Positions 1 to 8,902 of a stretch of 64,000 bases of DNA are shown here, piece by piece. The DNA comes from Planctomycetota bacterium (GTDB lineage Bacteria > Planctomycetota > Planctomycetia > Pirellulales > PNKZ01): the NCBI GenBank assembly GCA_018242585.1, contig JAFEBQ010000025.1, positions 25,984-89,983 of the forward strand, written 5' to 3'. The stretch's first letter is position 1. Every line of letters begins with the position of its first letter. The notes under the pieces are model-generated. The model worked only from the letters and a program-made list of their open reading frames with translations. It ran no database searches and was not told the origin of the DNA. Position numbers and translations under genes: made by a program.

Positions 1-134
1 ATTGGGCTGAATCCGTACGAGCGATAGACGCGCCGCGCCGTCTCGATCAGCCGCTCGCGCGGGATCATCGCCTCGGGCAGGTAATCGCGAAAACCTTTGA
101 GCGTGCGGGGCTCGATCAGCGTGGGCTTCGACAT
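1..134 (-). CDS. hisS: Histidyl-tRNA synthetase, N-terminal fragment cut by the window edge
   Basis: The first 44 codons of a minus-strand gene whose remainder lies before position 1; the start is ATG at 132-134. The translation contains TLKGFRDYLPEAMIPRERL, which matches the conserved N-terminal KG(F/T)RD(Y/F)LP motif of class II histidyl-tRNA synthetases, the enzymes that charge tRNA-His with ATP and histidine in the cytoplasm. The region upstream of its start (135-443) holds no gene, only repeat element E1. Only the N-terminus is visible, so domain completeness cannot be judged, but the motif is distinctive. Confidence 0.85.
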   Translation of the reverse strand, partial: MSKPTLIEPRTLKGFRDYLPEAMIPRERLIETARRVYRSYGFSP

Positions 135-230
135 AGCGCCTTCATTTTCCTAATCAACCGTTCAAACTGACTACCTTCAAAACATGAATGTTGCGATGGA
201 GTACCGGCATTCGGCAAGCTTTTAAAATCA

Positions 231-406
231 TTGAACCGCAAAGACGCAAAGATCGCAAAGGAAGATAAAAAGAGCGGAGTCGCAGAGGACGCTGAGTAGC
301 GCAGAGAAAGGACTTCTAGAAATCTAACTCTGCGATCCTCTGCGCTCTCTGCGATTCAAAATGCCTTCTCAGTTTTCTTAGCGTCCTTTGCGTCTTTGCG
401 GTTCAA
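231..406. repeat. Composite inverted-repeat element E1 (R1-R2-R2'-R1')
   Basis: Outer arms are R1 (from TTGAACCGC at 231) and its reverse complement ending GGTTCAA at 406. Inner arms are R2 heptamer iterations (CGCAGAG type, about 268-297 and 328-354). The spacer is non-coding. It fills most of the gap between hisS and the next gene. Confidence 0.85.
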
Positions 407-443
407 ATCCTTCCGGTCGCCAGTACAAACTATGAGTCTTGGC

Positions 444-881
444 TTAGCCAATCACCGGTAACAGCGCCGGCCGCGGCGTACGCACTGCTTGTTCTTCAGC
501 CGGCCACATCGCGTCGGTGAATTCGTCCAACTGCTCGGGCGTTTCAAAGTACCGTTCATAGACGTAGTTGTTGTCGTACTCGCAGTTGTCGGTCGAGTAC
601 TCGCGGCAAATCTGCGGCCGCGTCATGTAAATGCCACAGCGATGGTCGGCCTGCAAATGCCGGCAGGTGGTGTGGACCAGCAAGTACCACTCCCCCTCCT
701 CGGTAAAGATGCTGGTCTGGCCGTGGATCATGTACCAGCGCAGATAGTCCATATCGGCCCGACACTCGGGCGTGTCGATTTGCAGCGCGTAGTAGCGACA
801 GCACTTGGCCGTGCAGTGATCGCACAGGCACTCGCCCGGCTGGAGCGCCTCGGGCTTGATCTGGGGCAGCTTGGGATGCAT
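444..881 (-). CDS. YkgJ-like cysteine-cluster (putative Fe-S/Zn-binding) protein
   Basis: A 145-residue protein with the cysteine pattern of the YkgJ/UPF0153 family: C19-D-H-C22, then AKCCRYY, a mid-protein TTCRHL, a CGIY and a terminal CREYSTDNC. In this family the clustered cysteines are thought to bind a metal or Fe-S cluster; the reaction is unknown. The start is ATG at 879-881. The protein has no signal peptide and no membrane segment, so it should be cytoplasmic. It stands alone, with repeat elements E1 and E2 on either side. The family assignment is secure, the function is not. Confidence 0.75.
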   Translation of the reverse strand: MHPKLPQIKPEALQPGECLCDHCTAKCCRYYALQIDTPECRADMDYLRWYMIHGQTSIFTEEGEWYLLVHTTCRHLQADHRCGIYMTRPQICREYSTDNCEYDNNYVYERYFETPEQLDEFTDAMWPAEEQAVRTPRPALLPVIG

Positions 882-966
882 GGCAAGGGGTCCGGTGCTT
901 CACGGCTAAAAGGCCATATTGTGCATAGAAATCAAGCGCAGACAACCGGCGAGCCGCTAAGGCAAA

Positions 967-1214
967 TGACCAATGTCCAAGTCCCAATGACCAACGAATT
1001 CGACCACGACGGCACGACGCACACGACGTCGGAAAGAGAAGATTTGAACCGCAAAGACGCAAAGATCGCAAAGCAAGGCTAAAAGCATGGAATCGCAGAG
1101 GACGCAGGGCAGCGCAGAGAGAAGGATTCCAGCATTCTCGCTCCGTGCTGCCCTGCGTCCTCTGCGATTCAAACTATCTTCCCCCTTTGCGATCTTTGCG
1201 TCTTTGCGGTTCAA
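967..1214. repeat. Composite repeat element E2 (R5, R3, then R1-R2-R2'-R1')
   Basis: An R5 copy (967-1000) and an R3 copy (about 999-1034) lie outside an R1 pair (1044 to 1214) that itself encloses an R2 pair. The R1 arms both read GATCGCAAAG after the core. The R5 and R3 modules have no mirror arm here, so the outer part is asymmetric. It fills the space between the divergent YkgJ-like and FAD oxidoreductase genes. Confidence 0.85.
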
Positions 1215-1316
1215 TCCTCCCTTCCCGAATCTGGCCACATGGCTGCGTGCATGGGGCACTCCGACCAAGTAAGATAAAACGCTCCTTTGGCCCGCTTTCC
1301 TGGAAAGGCTCCGACC

Positions 1317-3275
1317 ATGAAACGCCGTGATTTTCTCAACTCGCTCCCCTGGGCTGGCTACAGCCTGATGGTGCTGGCCGACGACCTGCCGGCCGCGCCC
1401 GGGTCGCTGGAAGCCTCGGGTGACGAGATCCGCGCCACGATCAAGCAACTGGCCCCGCCCGACGGCGCGCGCCAGCCGGCCAAGGCCGAGCCGAACATGA
1501 CGCAGGTCGACTTGGAGTGCGACTTGCTGGTGGCCGGCGGCGGGTTGGCGGGCGTGCTGGCCGCCGTCTCGGCCGCGCGTCACGGCGCGCGGGTCGTGCT
1601 GGTCCAGGACCGTTCACGCCTTGGCGGCAATTCGAGCAGCGAAGTCAAAATGCACGTCGTCGGCGCGAACCATCACAAGGGCCGTCCCGGCTGGCGCGAA
1701 GGGGGCCTGCTCGAGGAGTTCCGCCTGGAAGACGCCGTCAACAATCCGCAGCGAACCTGGGAGCTGTGGGATCTGCTGCTGTATGACAAGCTGGTCAGCG
1801 AGCCGCGAGCCAAGGTGTTGCTCGACACGTCGATCTACGCCGTCGAAAAGACTGGCGACAAGATCACCGCCGCCTGGTGTCGGTGCGACAAGACCGAGCA
1901 CCTGTATCGCGTGACCGCCAAGCTGTACATGGACTGCACGGGCGACTCGCGGCTGGGTCTGGAAGCGGGCGCCGAGCTGCGCTATGGCCGCGAATCGCGC
2001 AGCGAGTTCAACGAGCCCCTCGCCCCCGAGACGCCCGATAAAGAGACGATGGGTTCGAGCATTCTGTTCACCTCGCGCAAGTTCGACCGGCCCATGCCGT
2101 TCAAGCCGCCCCATTGGGCCCGCAAGGTCGAGAAACAGCATCTCGTCAAACGCTCGGTCAAGTCGTGGGAATATGGCTATTGGTGGATCGAGTGGGGTGG
2201 CCAGCTCAACACCATCAACGACAACGAGCGGATTCGCTTCGAGCTGCTGTCGATCGTGCTGGGCGTGTGGGACTACATCAAGAACAGCGGCAATCATCCC
2301 GACAGCGCCAATTGGGCGCTCGATTGGGTGGGCATGATCCCTGGCAAGCGCGAAAGCCGCCGCTTGATGGGGGAACACGTGCTGACGCAGTTCGATCTGG
2401 TGAACGCGGGCAGCGGGCTCGACGACGCGGTCTGCATTGGCGGCTGGCCGATGGACGATCACCCGCCGGGGGGCTTCGATCGGGCCGACTTGCCCCCGAC
2501 CGTGATGGTCAAGACGCCGATCTTCAACATTCCGCTCCGTTCGCTCTACAGCAAGAACGTCAGCAATCTGATGATGGCGGGCCGGAACATCAGCGCCACG
2601 CACGCGGCGTTTACCTCGACGCGCGTGATGGCCACCTGCGCTGTCATCGGCCAGGCCGCCGGCACCGCGGCCGCGCTTTGCATTGCCAACAACATCTTGC
2701 CCAAGGAACTGTATCAGGACAAAAAGCGACTGGCCGAGCTGCAGCAAACGCTGCTGCGCGACGATCAATCGATCGCCGGGCTCAAAAACGACGACGCGGC
2801 CGACCTGGCCCGCACGGCCAAGGTAACCGCCTCGGGCGAGACCGAGGACGCGCCGGCCAAGAACGTGATCAACGGCTTTGTCCGCGACGTGCCCGGGCAG
2901 TATGTCAACCGCTGGAGCACGGAACTTGGCGAGGGGGCCTGGCTCGAACTCGATTGGGACAAGCCGGCCCAGGTTGGCGAAGTGCAGGTGACGTTCGACT
3001 CGGGCTTTCAGCGCGAGCTGACCCTTTCGTCGCAAGACGGCGTCAATCACGGGATCATCCGCGCGCCCCAGCCCGAGACGGTTCGCGACTACACGCTGGA
3101 ATACCGCGACTCAGCCTCGGGCGATTGGAAGCCGCTGGCCGCGGTCACCGGCAACTATCAGCGTCTGGTCCGCCACCGCTTCGACCCCGTCACGGCGCAA
3201 GCGATTCGCTTGAAGATCACAGCCACGAACGGTGACCGACTGGCCCGGGTGTTTGAGGTCCGGTGTTATGGGTGA
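1317..3275 (+). CDS. Exported FAD-dependent oxidoreductase with C-terminal discoidin-like domain
   Basis: About 652 residues. The start is ATG 1317, preceded by GGAAAGG; a TTG ten codons upstream is less likely. The N-terminus MKRRDFLNSLPWAGYSLMV resembles a Tat-type signal (RRDFL plus a hydrophobic stretch), so export is inferred. Around residue 65 lies a Rossmann dinucleotide motif (LLVAGGGLAGVLAAVSAARH) followed by LGGNSSSEVKMHV, typical of the FAD-dependent oxidoreductase group (PF12831-like) that is expanded in planctomycetes. A second FAD-contact segment, MMAGRNISATHAAFTSTRVM, lies near residue 425. After about residue 510 the sequence becomes beta-rich and resembles F5/8-type carbohydrate-binding modules. 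The substrate is unknown; a role on sugars or polysaccharide-derived compounds is inference. The gene stands alone. Confidence 0.75.
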   Translation: MKRRDFLNSLPWAGYSLMVLADDLPAAPGSLEASGDEIRATIKQLAPPDGARQPAKAEPNMTQVDLECDLLVAGGGLAGVLAAVSAARHGARVVLVQDRSRLGGNSSSEVKMHVVGANHHKGRPGWREGGLLEEFRLEDAVNNPQRTWELWDLLLYDKLVSEPRAKVLLDTSIYAVEKTGDKITAAWCRCDKTEHLYRVTAKLYMDCTGDSRLGLEAGAELRYGRESRSEFNEPLAPETPDKETMGSSILFTSRKFDRPMPFKPPHWARKVEKQHLVKRSVKSWEYGYWWIEWGGQLNTINDNERIRFELLSIVLGVWDYIKNSGNHPDSANWALDWVGMIPGKRESRRLMGEHVLTQFDLVNAGSGLDDAVCIGGWPMDDHPPGGFDRADLPPTVMVKTPIFNIPLRSLYSKNVSNLMMAGRNISATHAAFTSTRVMATCAVIGQAAGTAAALCIANNILPKELYQDKKRLAELQQTLLRDDQSIAGLKNDDAADLARTAKVTASGETEDAPAKNVINGFVRDVPGQYVNRWSTELGEGAWLELDWDKPAQVGEVQVTFDSGFQRELTLSSQDGVNHGIIRAPQPETVRDYTLEYRDSASGDWKPLAAVTGNYQRLVRHRFDPVTAQAIRLKITATNGDRLARVFEVRCYG

Positions 3276-3281
3276 GGGAAG

Positions 3282-3356
3282 AAGTTGCTGGTTGCGAGTT
3301 GAGAGTTACTAGGAAAATGCGTCCACTAGGTTGCCGCCACTCGCCACCAGCAACTT
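3282..3356. repeat. Imperfect inverted repeat downstream of the oxidoreductase
   Basis: The left arm AAGTTGCTGGTTGCGAGT (3282-3299) is mirrored by ACTCGCCACCAGCAACTT (3339-3356) with one mismatch. It starts 6 bp after the stop codon and has no T-tract, so it is a hairpin-forming repeat rather than a standard terminator. Confidence 0.7.
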
Positions 3357-3753
3357 TTCCGAATGCCGCCAAAGTTGCGTGTCGTTAATCCGCTGCCTAG
3401 CGCCGATGCAGCCAAAGCACGAATCGCGCGCATCGGTCGCCGTGGCCCTCTGAGCCACGTTCTCATCGCATCTTATTGATGCCATTCAACTTAAGGCAAT
3501 CAGAATCGCTTCAAAAGCCGCTGGCACGCAATATGCGACACGGTAACGCACGATTCGGGTCGGCCGTTACAAGTCGTCCAGAATGCGGCTGCCGGTGTGC
3601 GGCAGTCGATAACATCAAACCATTGCCAGTCCCAGTGTTTTTTGGCAAAGGGTGGTGCTGGCAAGGTCTGGACGACTAGTTCGGCAGGCCAGTCACGTCA
3701 GGCGGTTTGTCGAGTTTAGTAGTCAGAATGTTTGGGGTTGGGAGATCGTTGCC
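3357..3753. other. Non-coding stretch, no gene recognised
   Basis: I see no convincing coding frame; short open frames here have arginine-rich or random composition and no ribosome-binding site. It could hold the promoter or leader of the small ORF at 3754, but I cannot point to boxes. Confidence 0.4.
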
Positions 3754-3831
3754 ATGATTGCCTGCGTGATTGTTGGTTCGGTGTGTTTGGCGTTAATCGC
3801 CGGGGTGATGGCTGTTTCCGCCTGCTGCTAA
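3754..3831 (+). CDS. Candidate small membrane peptide (25 aa)
   Basis: ATG 3754 to TAA 3831 encodes 25 residues that are almost entirely hydrophobic (MIACVIVGSVCLALIAG onward) and end in a Cys-Cys pair. This would be a single transmembrane helix. A purine-rich GGGAG lies about 9 bases before the ATG. It is too short for standard gene finding and sits in an otherwise empty 1.1-kb gap between the oxidoreductase and the CDGSH gene. I do not recognise a family. The composition is unlike the arginine-rich random frames around it, which is the main argument for coding; chance remains possible. Confidence 0.3.
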   Translation: MIACVIVGSVCLALIAGVMAVSACC

Positions 3832-4001
3832 CGAGTGATCGTCTGCCGCTGCCGATTCGCGTTGCGGCAACCTGTTGCCAACTTCCGGCGCGGGTTACCA
3901 CCCTTCTTTGGGTCGCGCTTGCTGCCGACCGTCTTTCCGTGGTTAAGTGTGATCCTGATGCGCACACGCCACGCTTCGGTCAAATCCGAATGACGAAGGG
4001 G

Positions 4002-4332
4002 TTCGACCACAACGGCACGACGGACACGACGTAGGAAAAAGGCAAGAGATAAAGGTTTTGAACCGCAAAGACGCAAAGTTCGCCAAGGAAGACCAAGAGA
4101 AAAGAAGGAGTTCTGCTCCGCATCTCTCCGCGCGCTCTGCGATTCAAAATGTTTTCTCTGTTTCCTTTGCGTCTTTGCGGTTCAAATTCTGTCCTGGAGC
4201 GGCAGCGCGCGGGCCTTTGGCCCCACGGCTTAACGGTGGCACGTTTTCGATGTTTCTCTCCTTACAACTCCCCGCCTTTACCCCCCGCTGCTCCGTGTCT
4301 TCCTCCGTGCCCTCTGTGTCTCCGTGGTTAAT
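4002..4332. repeat. Composite repeat element E3 (R3, R1-R2'-R1', R6-like, R4')
   Basis: It starts with an R3 copy (4002-4035), continues with an R1 pair (4058 to 4185) enclosing one R2' arm, then a fragment rich in GCGCGGGCC/GGCCCC characteristic of R6 (about 4201-4233), and ends in an R4' arm (about 4283-4332, CTCTGTGTCTCCGTGG). It has no coding capacity of note. It lies directly upstream of the CDGSH gene. Confidence 0.8.
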
Positions 4333-4416
4333 CAGCCGCGTGACAAGCCGGGCTGTGCGCGCTACACTTTCGGGCCGCTGACTAACTCGCGTCGCATTCC
4401 CGCAAGGAAACCAAAC

Positions 4417-4647
4417 ATGTCCGAAGTGATCATCCGTCTCCGTGCCAATGGCTCGATGGCCGTCGAAGGCCCGTTTACGCTCTTGGACCACGAAGGGAAT
4501 AAGTTCACGCTGCCGGCGAACAAGCCGGCCGTGGCGCTGTGCCGCTGCGGCCATTCGGCCCGCAAGCCGTTCTGCGACGGGGCCCACAAGACCTGCGGCT
4601 TCGTGGCCCAGGAACTCGCGCCGCCTCCGCCGCCGGCGACCGCGTGA
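4417..4647 (+). CDS. CDGSH iron-sulfur domain protein
   Basis: A 76-residue protein with one CDGSH domain: CRCGHSARKPFCDGAH fits the C-x-C-x2-(S/T)-x3-P-x-C-D-G-(S/A/T)-H signature, so three Cys and one His should bind a [2Fe-2S] cluster. Such proteins act in redox or Fe-S handling; the specific partner is unknown. The start is ATG 4417, chosen because the protein begins there as a compact domain; an in-frame upstream extension would read through repeat E3. The C-terminus is a proline run (APPPPPATA). A hairpin follows 9 bp after the stop. Confidence 0.85.
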   Translation: MSEVIIRLRANGSMAVEGPFTLLDHEGNKFTLPANKPAVALCRCGHSARKPFCDGAHKTCGFVAQELAPPPPPATA

Positions 4648-4656
4648 CGCTCCAAG

Positions 4657-4679
4657 GCCCCCGGCGACTCGCCGGGGGC
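4657..4679 (+). terminator. GC-rich hairpin after the CDGSH gene
   Basis: GCCCCCGGCGA and TCGCCGGGGGC form an 11-bp perfect stem around one base. No U-tract follows (TAACGGCC), so it may be a weak or factor-assisted terminator, or a dispersed palindrome; a sibling with the same CCCCCGG/CCGGGGG core lies at 21165-21195. Confidence 0.5.
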
Positions 4680-5002
4680 TAACGGCCATTTTGCGCGGCA
4701 GAATCGCTACAGATTCGCCCACTTGTCGCGGCGATTTAGCGCCCCGCGTGGCCGCTAACAGCTTTTCCCCAGCGGCGACCTGCGACCCTCGAAATTCCCC
4801 GCCGCGCTTAAGCGTGGTCGCGGCCGTCACTTCCGCCGCTTGGCGTCGGTGGCATCCCGCGTCGATTCGACCGCGCTATCACGTCGGTTAGTCGGGCATC
4901 CTAGAATCGTTCGCTTCCCATGAGCGAAAGGGACGCGCCCAGGAAGGCGCGGGCCCCTCGCTCGCCCCCGCCTGGACTGTCACCCCCAAGGAAGCAGAGC
5001 CC
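4680..5002. other. Intergenic stretch, no gene recognised
   Basis: No coding frame with plausible composition apart from short arginine-rich frames. AAGGAAG at about 4988-4994 is the ribosome-binding site for the GTG start at 5003. No promoter boxes that I would defend. Confidence 0.4.
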
Positions 5003-5836
5003 GTGGAATTCGATTCGCAGGAAGCAGGTCTCGACGTCGAAACGCTCGACAACACCAGTCAGGAATACTTGGGTCGCTGGCATTCGCTGGTCAGCACCAC
5101 CAACTGGGAAAAGGGACGCATTATCCACCAGTGGCGCGAGGCCCTGAAGGCCTCGCGCGCGGCTCCCCAGCAATTCTCCGACGAGTCCTGGAGCCGCCGG
5201 ATCGGCTCGGTCAGCGGCCAGCATACCGGCCGCCTGCGCCGCGTGTTTGAACGCTTCGACGCGGTTCGCGAATCGTACCCCGGCTTGTATTGGAGCCACT
5301 TCTGCGCGGCCACTGAATGGGACGACGCCGAGTTGTGGCTCGAAGGGGCGGTGCAGAACGAGTGGTCGATCTCCGAGATGCGGGGCCAGCGGGCCGAAGC
5401 CTTTGGCCAGACGGCCACGCCTGAGATGCAGGACGACCCGGCCAGCGAGTTCGACGAGGACTTTGCCCCGATCGAGGCCGAGAACCAGGCCGAAGTCCGT
5501 ATCCCCGGCGAGGCGTCGGGCGAAATGCGCCGCGATGTCGACCGCCATGAAAGCGACGCTGGCGAACCAGCCGATGACGAAGCGCACAGTGCCGAAGCCG
5601 GCGATTCCTGGGACTTTGAGCAGCGCGACGCCTCGGGCGAACACGCCGACGCGCTGGCTGGCGGCGCTTCGCACGCCATTCCGCTGGCGCTCCCCGCGGA
5701 CCTGGCCGAAGCGTTCGACACGCTCAAGTTGGCCATCTTGCGGCACAAGCTGAGCGGCTGGCGGGAGGCCTCGCGCGAGGACGTTTTGAGTGGACTTTCG
5801 GCCCTGATGGCGATGGCGCAGGCCCCCTCGGAATAG
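5003..5836 (+). CDS. Conserved-looking hypothetical protein with acidic middle region
   Basis: 277 residues from GTG 5003, with AAGGAAG about 10 bases upstream. I do not recognise a family. Residues 20-130 are a folded-looking, Trp/Arg-rich segment (WHSLVSTTNWEKGRIIHQWR; SWSRRIGSVSG; YPGLYWSHFCAATEWDDAE) that loosely recalls phage or plasmid proteins deciding when to bind or replicate DNA, but nothing specific. Residues 130-225 are Glu/Asp-rich and low complexity, probably disordered. Residues 228-277 form a second predicted helical segment (LPADLAEAFDTLKLAILRHK). The gene is followed by the gyrA promoter region. Function unknown; coding is well supported by length, start context and composition. 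Confidence 0.6.
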   Translation: MEFDSQEAGLDVETLDNTSQEYLGRWHSLVSTTNWEKGRIIHQWREALKASRAAPQQFSDESWSRRIGSVSGQHTGRLRRVFERFDAVRESYPGLYWSHFCAATEWDDAELWLEGAVQNEWSISEMRGQRAEAFGQTATPEMQDDPASEFDEDFAPIEAENQAEVRIPGEASGEMRRDVDRHESDAGEPADDEAHSAEAGDSWDFEQRDASGEHADALAGGASHAIPLALPADLAEAFDTLKLAILRHKLSGWREASREDVLSGLSALMAMAQAPSE

Positions 5837-5942
5837 ACGCTCGCGCGACCTCAAAAACGTCGCTTCTAAACCGTCGTGGAGCTGCCACTATAAACCACGA
5901 TGGCACGGCCACTTAGAACCACGCCCGCGAAGCGCCGCTTGG

Positions 5943-5971
5943 TTGTGAAACCGCGGCAAAACCGGTATATT
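5943..5971 (+). promoter_or_regulatory. Candidate sigma-70-type promoter for gyrA
   Basis: TTGTGA (5943-5948), a 17-bp spacer and TATATT (5966-5971), in an otherwise GC-rich setting. The predicted start point near 5978 gives a leader of about 90 bases before the TTG start at 6068. Confidence 0.45.
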
Positions 5972-6067
5972 TGACGGTTTCCCACACGCTTCGCCATGCA
6001 CGCCTGTCAGGGGACTTTCCCGCGGCCTTGCCGCCCCTGAACGCCGCTGCCGAAAGGACTCCTGGTT

Positions 6068-8884
6068 TTGTCTTCCGACGACAACGATTCGAACGATCTG
6101 CCCGAGTCGCCAGCCCCCAATCCCGGTGAGGACAGCCTGGGGGGGAAGCTGGTTCCGCTGGCCATCGAAGATGAGCTCAAAAACAGCTACCTGACGTACG
6201 CCATGAGCGTGATTGTCAGCCGCGCTCTGCCCGACGTGCGCGACGGGCTCAAGCCTTCGCAGCGCCGCATTCTGGTGGCGATGAATGACTTGAACCTGAC
6301 GCCCGGCGCGGCGCGGGTCAAATGCGCCAAAATCTCCGGCGACACCTCGGGTAACTATCACCCGCACGGCGAAAGCGTGATCTATCCCACGCTGGTCCGC
6401 ATGGCCCAAGAGTGGAACATGCGCCACGTGCTGGTCGACAAGCAAGGGAACTTCGGCTCGGTCGCCGGGCTGCCGCCGGCCGCCATGCGGTACACCGAAG
6501 CTCGTATGTCGACCATCGCGTCGATGATGATGGACGATCTGAAGCTCGACACGGTCGACTTCGTCCCCACCTACGACGAGCGCCGCGACGAGCCGACGGT
6601 GCTGCCGGCCAAGTTTCCCAATCTGTTGGTCAACGGCGCACAGGGCATCGCCGTCGGCATGGCCACCAGCATTCCGCCGCACAATTTGGGCGAAATCTGC
6701 CGCTGCCTGATCCGGCTGATCGACCAGCCCGACGTGTCGATCGACGAGTTGCTGGAAATTTGCCCGGGGCCCGACTTCCCGACCGGCGGCATCATCTGCG
6801 GCCGCAGCGGCATCCGTCGCGGCTATCACACCGGCCGCGGCAATATCACGCTGCGAGCCCGGGCCCATATCGAAGAGTTCGGCAAGAACCGCCAGCGGAT
6901 CGTCGTCACCGAGATTCCTTACCAGCGGTCGCGCGACCCGATTGTCGAGCGAATTGCCGAGTTGGTGAACGAAGACAAAATCAAGGGCATTTCGGCCATC
7001 CGCGATGAGAGCGACCTGAAAGAGCCGGTTCGCCTGATCCTCGAGATCAAGCGCGACGCCGACGCCGAGGTGGTGCTCAACCAACTCTACGAATTCTCGC
7101 CGCTGCAAGACACCTTCTCGATCATCTTCCTGGCGCTGGTCGACGGCAAGCCGCGAACGTCGACGCTCAAGGAGTTGCTGACCGAGTTCCTGCGTCACCG
7201 GGTGACGGTGATTCGCCGGCGGACTCAGTTTCTGCTGGCCCGCGCGCGACAGCGCAAGCACACGGTCGAAGGGCTGTTGCTGGCGCACGCGAACATCGAC
7301 GAAGTGATCCGCGTCATTCGGACCAGCAAGACTCAGCCCGAGGCCAAGGGCCGCTTGATGGAAATCGAGTGCCCCTCGGCGCTGATGCGCCGGGCGTTGG
7401 GCGAGCGGGGCTACGAGGCGTTCACGGGCGAGCGGGGCGCGCGCGAGGCGTACACGCTAACGCCCGTCCAGGCCGACGCCATCTTGAAGATGACGCTCGG
7501 GCAGTTGGTCAATCTGGAACAAGAGAAGCTGGCCGAAGAATATCAGTCGCTGTTGGACGACATTGCCGAGTACCTGCGCATTTTGTCGGACGACGCCAAC
7601 ATTCGGGCGATCATTCGCGCCGACTTGACCGAGCTTTTGAACAAGCACGCCGACGAGCGGCGAACCGAAATCAGCGGCGAGGAAATCGGCTCGATCGACC
7701 TCGAAGACTTGATCGCCGAAGAGAACATGGTGGTCACGATCAGCCACCAGGGTTACATCAAGCGGACGGCTTCCAGCACCTATCGCGCGCAGCGCCGCGG
7801 CGGCAAGGGGCTGAAGGGAGCCAAAACCGAGGAAGAAGATCCGATCGAGCATTTGTTCGTGGCCAGCACGCACGACTATCTGCTGTTCTTCACCAACCTG
7901 GGGAAGGTCTACTGGCAAAAGGTCTACGATCTGCCGCAACTGGCCCGCGAAAGCCGCGGCCGCGCGGTGGTCAACCTGCTGAACCTGACCGAGGGTGAAA
8001 AGATCGCGAGCTGTCTGGCAATCCGCGATTTCTCGAACCCGGAACAGTACCTGATCATGGCCACGCGCCGCGGCCAGGTGAAAAAGACGGTCATCGAGCA
8101 ATACAGCCGGCCCAAGCGGACGGGCATCATCGCCATCGCCCTGCGCGAAGGGGACGAGCTGGTGGCCGTGTCGGTCACGCAGACCGGCGACGAAATCCTG
8201 CTGGCCTCGGCCCGCGGCCAGGCGACCCGCTTCCGCCAATCGGCGGTTCGAGCCATGGGACGCGATTCAAGCGGCGTGCGCGGCATCAAGCTGCGCAGCG
8301 GAGATAGTGTCGTTGGCATGGTGGTCGCCGATCCGACGGCGACGCTGCTGACGGTCTGTGAAAAGGGCTACGGCAAGCGAACGCCGTTTGGTCCGAACAG
8401 CCCCGAACTGGGCGGCGCGACCGAGGACAATGACGAAGCTGGGACCACCGCGGCCGAGCCGGAAGAAACCGAAGAAGGGGAAGAGACCGGCTCGTCGGCC
8501 CGTTACCCGACCAAGGGGCGCGGCACGATGGGCGTGCGCGACATCAAGACCACCGACCGGAACGGGCCGGTGATCGGCATCGCCTCGGTGCGCGACACGG
8601 ACGAGTTGCTGATGATGACGGCGCGCGGCAAGATTCAGCGCATCGTCGCCAGCGATGTCAGCGTGGTCGGCCGCAACACGCAAGGCGTGCGGATCATGAC
8701 CTTGGACGAGGCCGACACCCTGGCCGCCGTGGTCCGCGTGCCGCCGGAAGAAGTGGTCGACAGCACGACACCTGGCGACAGCACGACACCGGGCGGCAAT
8801 GCGCCGGCCGCGCCGACGTCGCCGGAAACAGATAGTAGTGAATCGGGCGGAAGCGAACCGAGCGGCGACGAGTCAGCCCAATAG
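6068..8884 (+). CDS. gyrA: DNA gyrase subunit A
   Basis: 938 residues; a TTG start with AAAGGA upstream (about 6054-6059). The breakage-reunion domain carries the DNA-cleaving tyrosine in [11 protein letters not shown] (Tyr142). The C-terminal beta-pinwheel contains the GyrA box QRRGGKG (codons near 7792), which marks gyrase rather than topoisomerase IV, so the enzyme should introduce negative supercoils together with GyrB (not in this window). Unusual features are an acidic, low-complexity insertion of about 40 residues at about 775-812 ([19 protein letters not shown] composition) between pinwheel blades, and a Ser/Thr/Pro-rich disordered tail. The epimerase gene follows after 18 bp. Confidence 0.97.
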   Translation: MSSDDNDSNDLPESPAPNPGEDSLGGKLVPLAIEDELKNSYLTYAMSVIVSRALPDVRDGLKPSQRRILVAMNDLNLTPGAARVKCAKISGDTSGNYHPHGESVIYPTLVRMAQEWNMRHVLVDKQGNFGSVAGLPPAAMRYTEARMSTIASMMMDDLKLDTVDFVPTYDERRDEPTVLPAKFPNLLVNGAQGIAVGMATSIPPHNLGEICRCLIRLIDQPDVSIDELLEICPGPDFPTGGIICGRSGIRRGYHTGRGNITLRARAHIEEFGKNRQRIVVTEIPYQRSRDPIVERIAELVNEDKIKGISAIRDESDLKEPVRLILEIKRDADAEVVLNQLYEFSPLQDTFSIIFLALVDGKPRTSTLKELLTEFLRHRVTVIRRRTQFLLARARQRKHTVEGLLLAHANIDEVIRVIRTSKTQPEAKGRLMEIECPSALMRRALGERGYEAFTGERGAREAYTLTPVQADAILKMTLGQLVNLEQEKLAEEYQSLLDDIAEYLRILSDDANIRAIIRADLTELLNKHADERRTEISGEEIGSIDLEDLIAEENMVVTISHQGYIKRTASSTYRAQRRGGKGLKGAKTEEEDPIEHLFVASTHDYLLFFTNLGKVYWQKVYDLPQLARESRGRAVVNLLNLTEGEKIASCLAIRDFSNPEQYLIMATRRGQVKKTVIEQYSRPKRTGIIAIALREGDELVAVSVTQTGDEILLASARGQATRFRQSAVRAMGRDSSGVRGIKLRSGDSVVGMVVADPTATLLTVCEKGYGKRTPFGPNSPELGGATEDNDEAGTTAAEPEETEEGEETGSSARYPTKGRGTMGVRDIKTTDRNGPVIGIASVRDTDELLMMTARGKIQRIVASDVSVVGRNTQGVRIMTLDEADTLAAVVRVPPEEVVDSTTPGDSTTPGGNAPAAPTSPETDSSESGGSEPSGDESAQ

Positions 8885-8902
8885 CGTAACTGGCAACTCG
8901 AC

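Noticed and set aside
231..406. Possible CRISPR array from repeated CGCAAAG units
   Set aside because: Units are 7-bp iterations in inverted arms, not 25-40 bp direct repeats with unique spacers, and no cas genes are present.
1614..3050. Long minus-strand open frame (478 codons) opposite the FAD oxidoreductase
   Set aside because: Arg/His/Val-rich composition typical of the antisense of a GC-rich gene, and no motif; the plus strand encodes a clear FAD enzyme.
3716..4034. Larger genes in the 3.7-4.0 kb frames on either strand
   Set aside because: Compositions are random and the frames run into repeat E3; only the 25-codon hydrophobic frame is kept as a candidate.
5888..7288. Minus-strand frame of 466 codons opposite gyrA
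   Set aside because: Shadow of gyrA codon bias; covers the gyrA promoter and start and has no recognisable domain.
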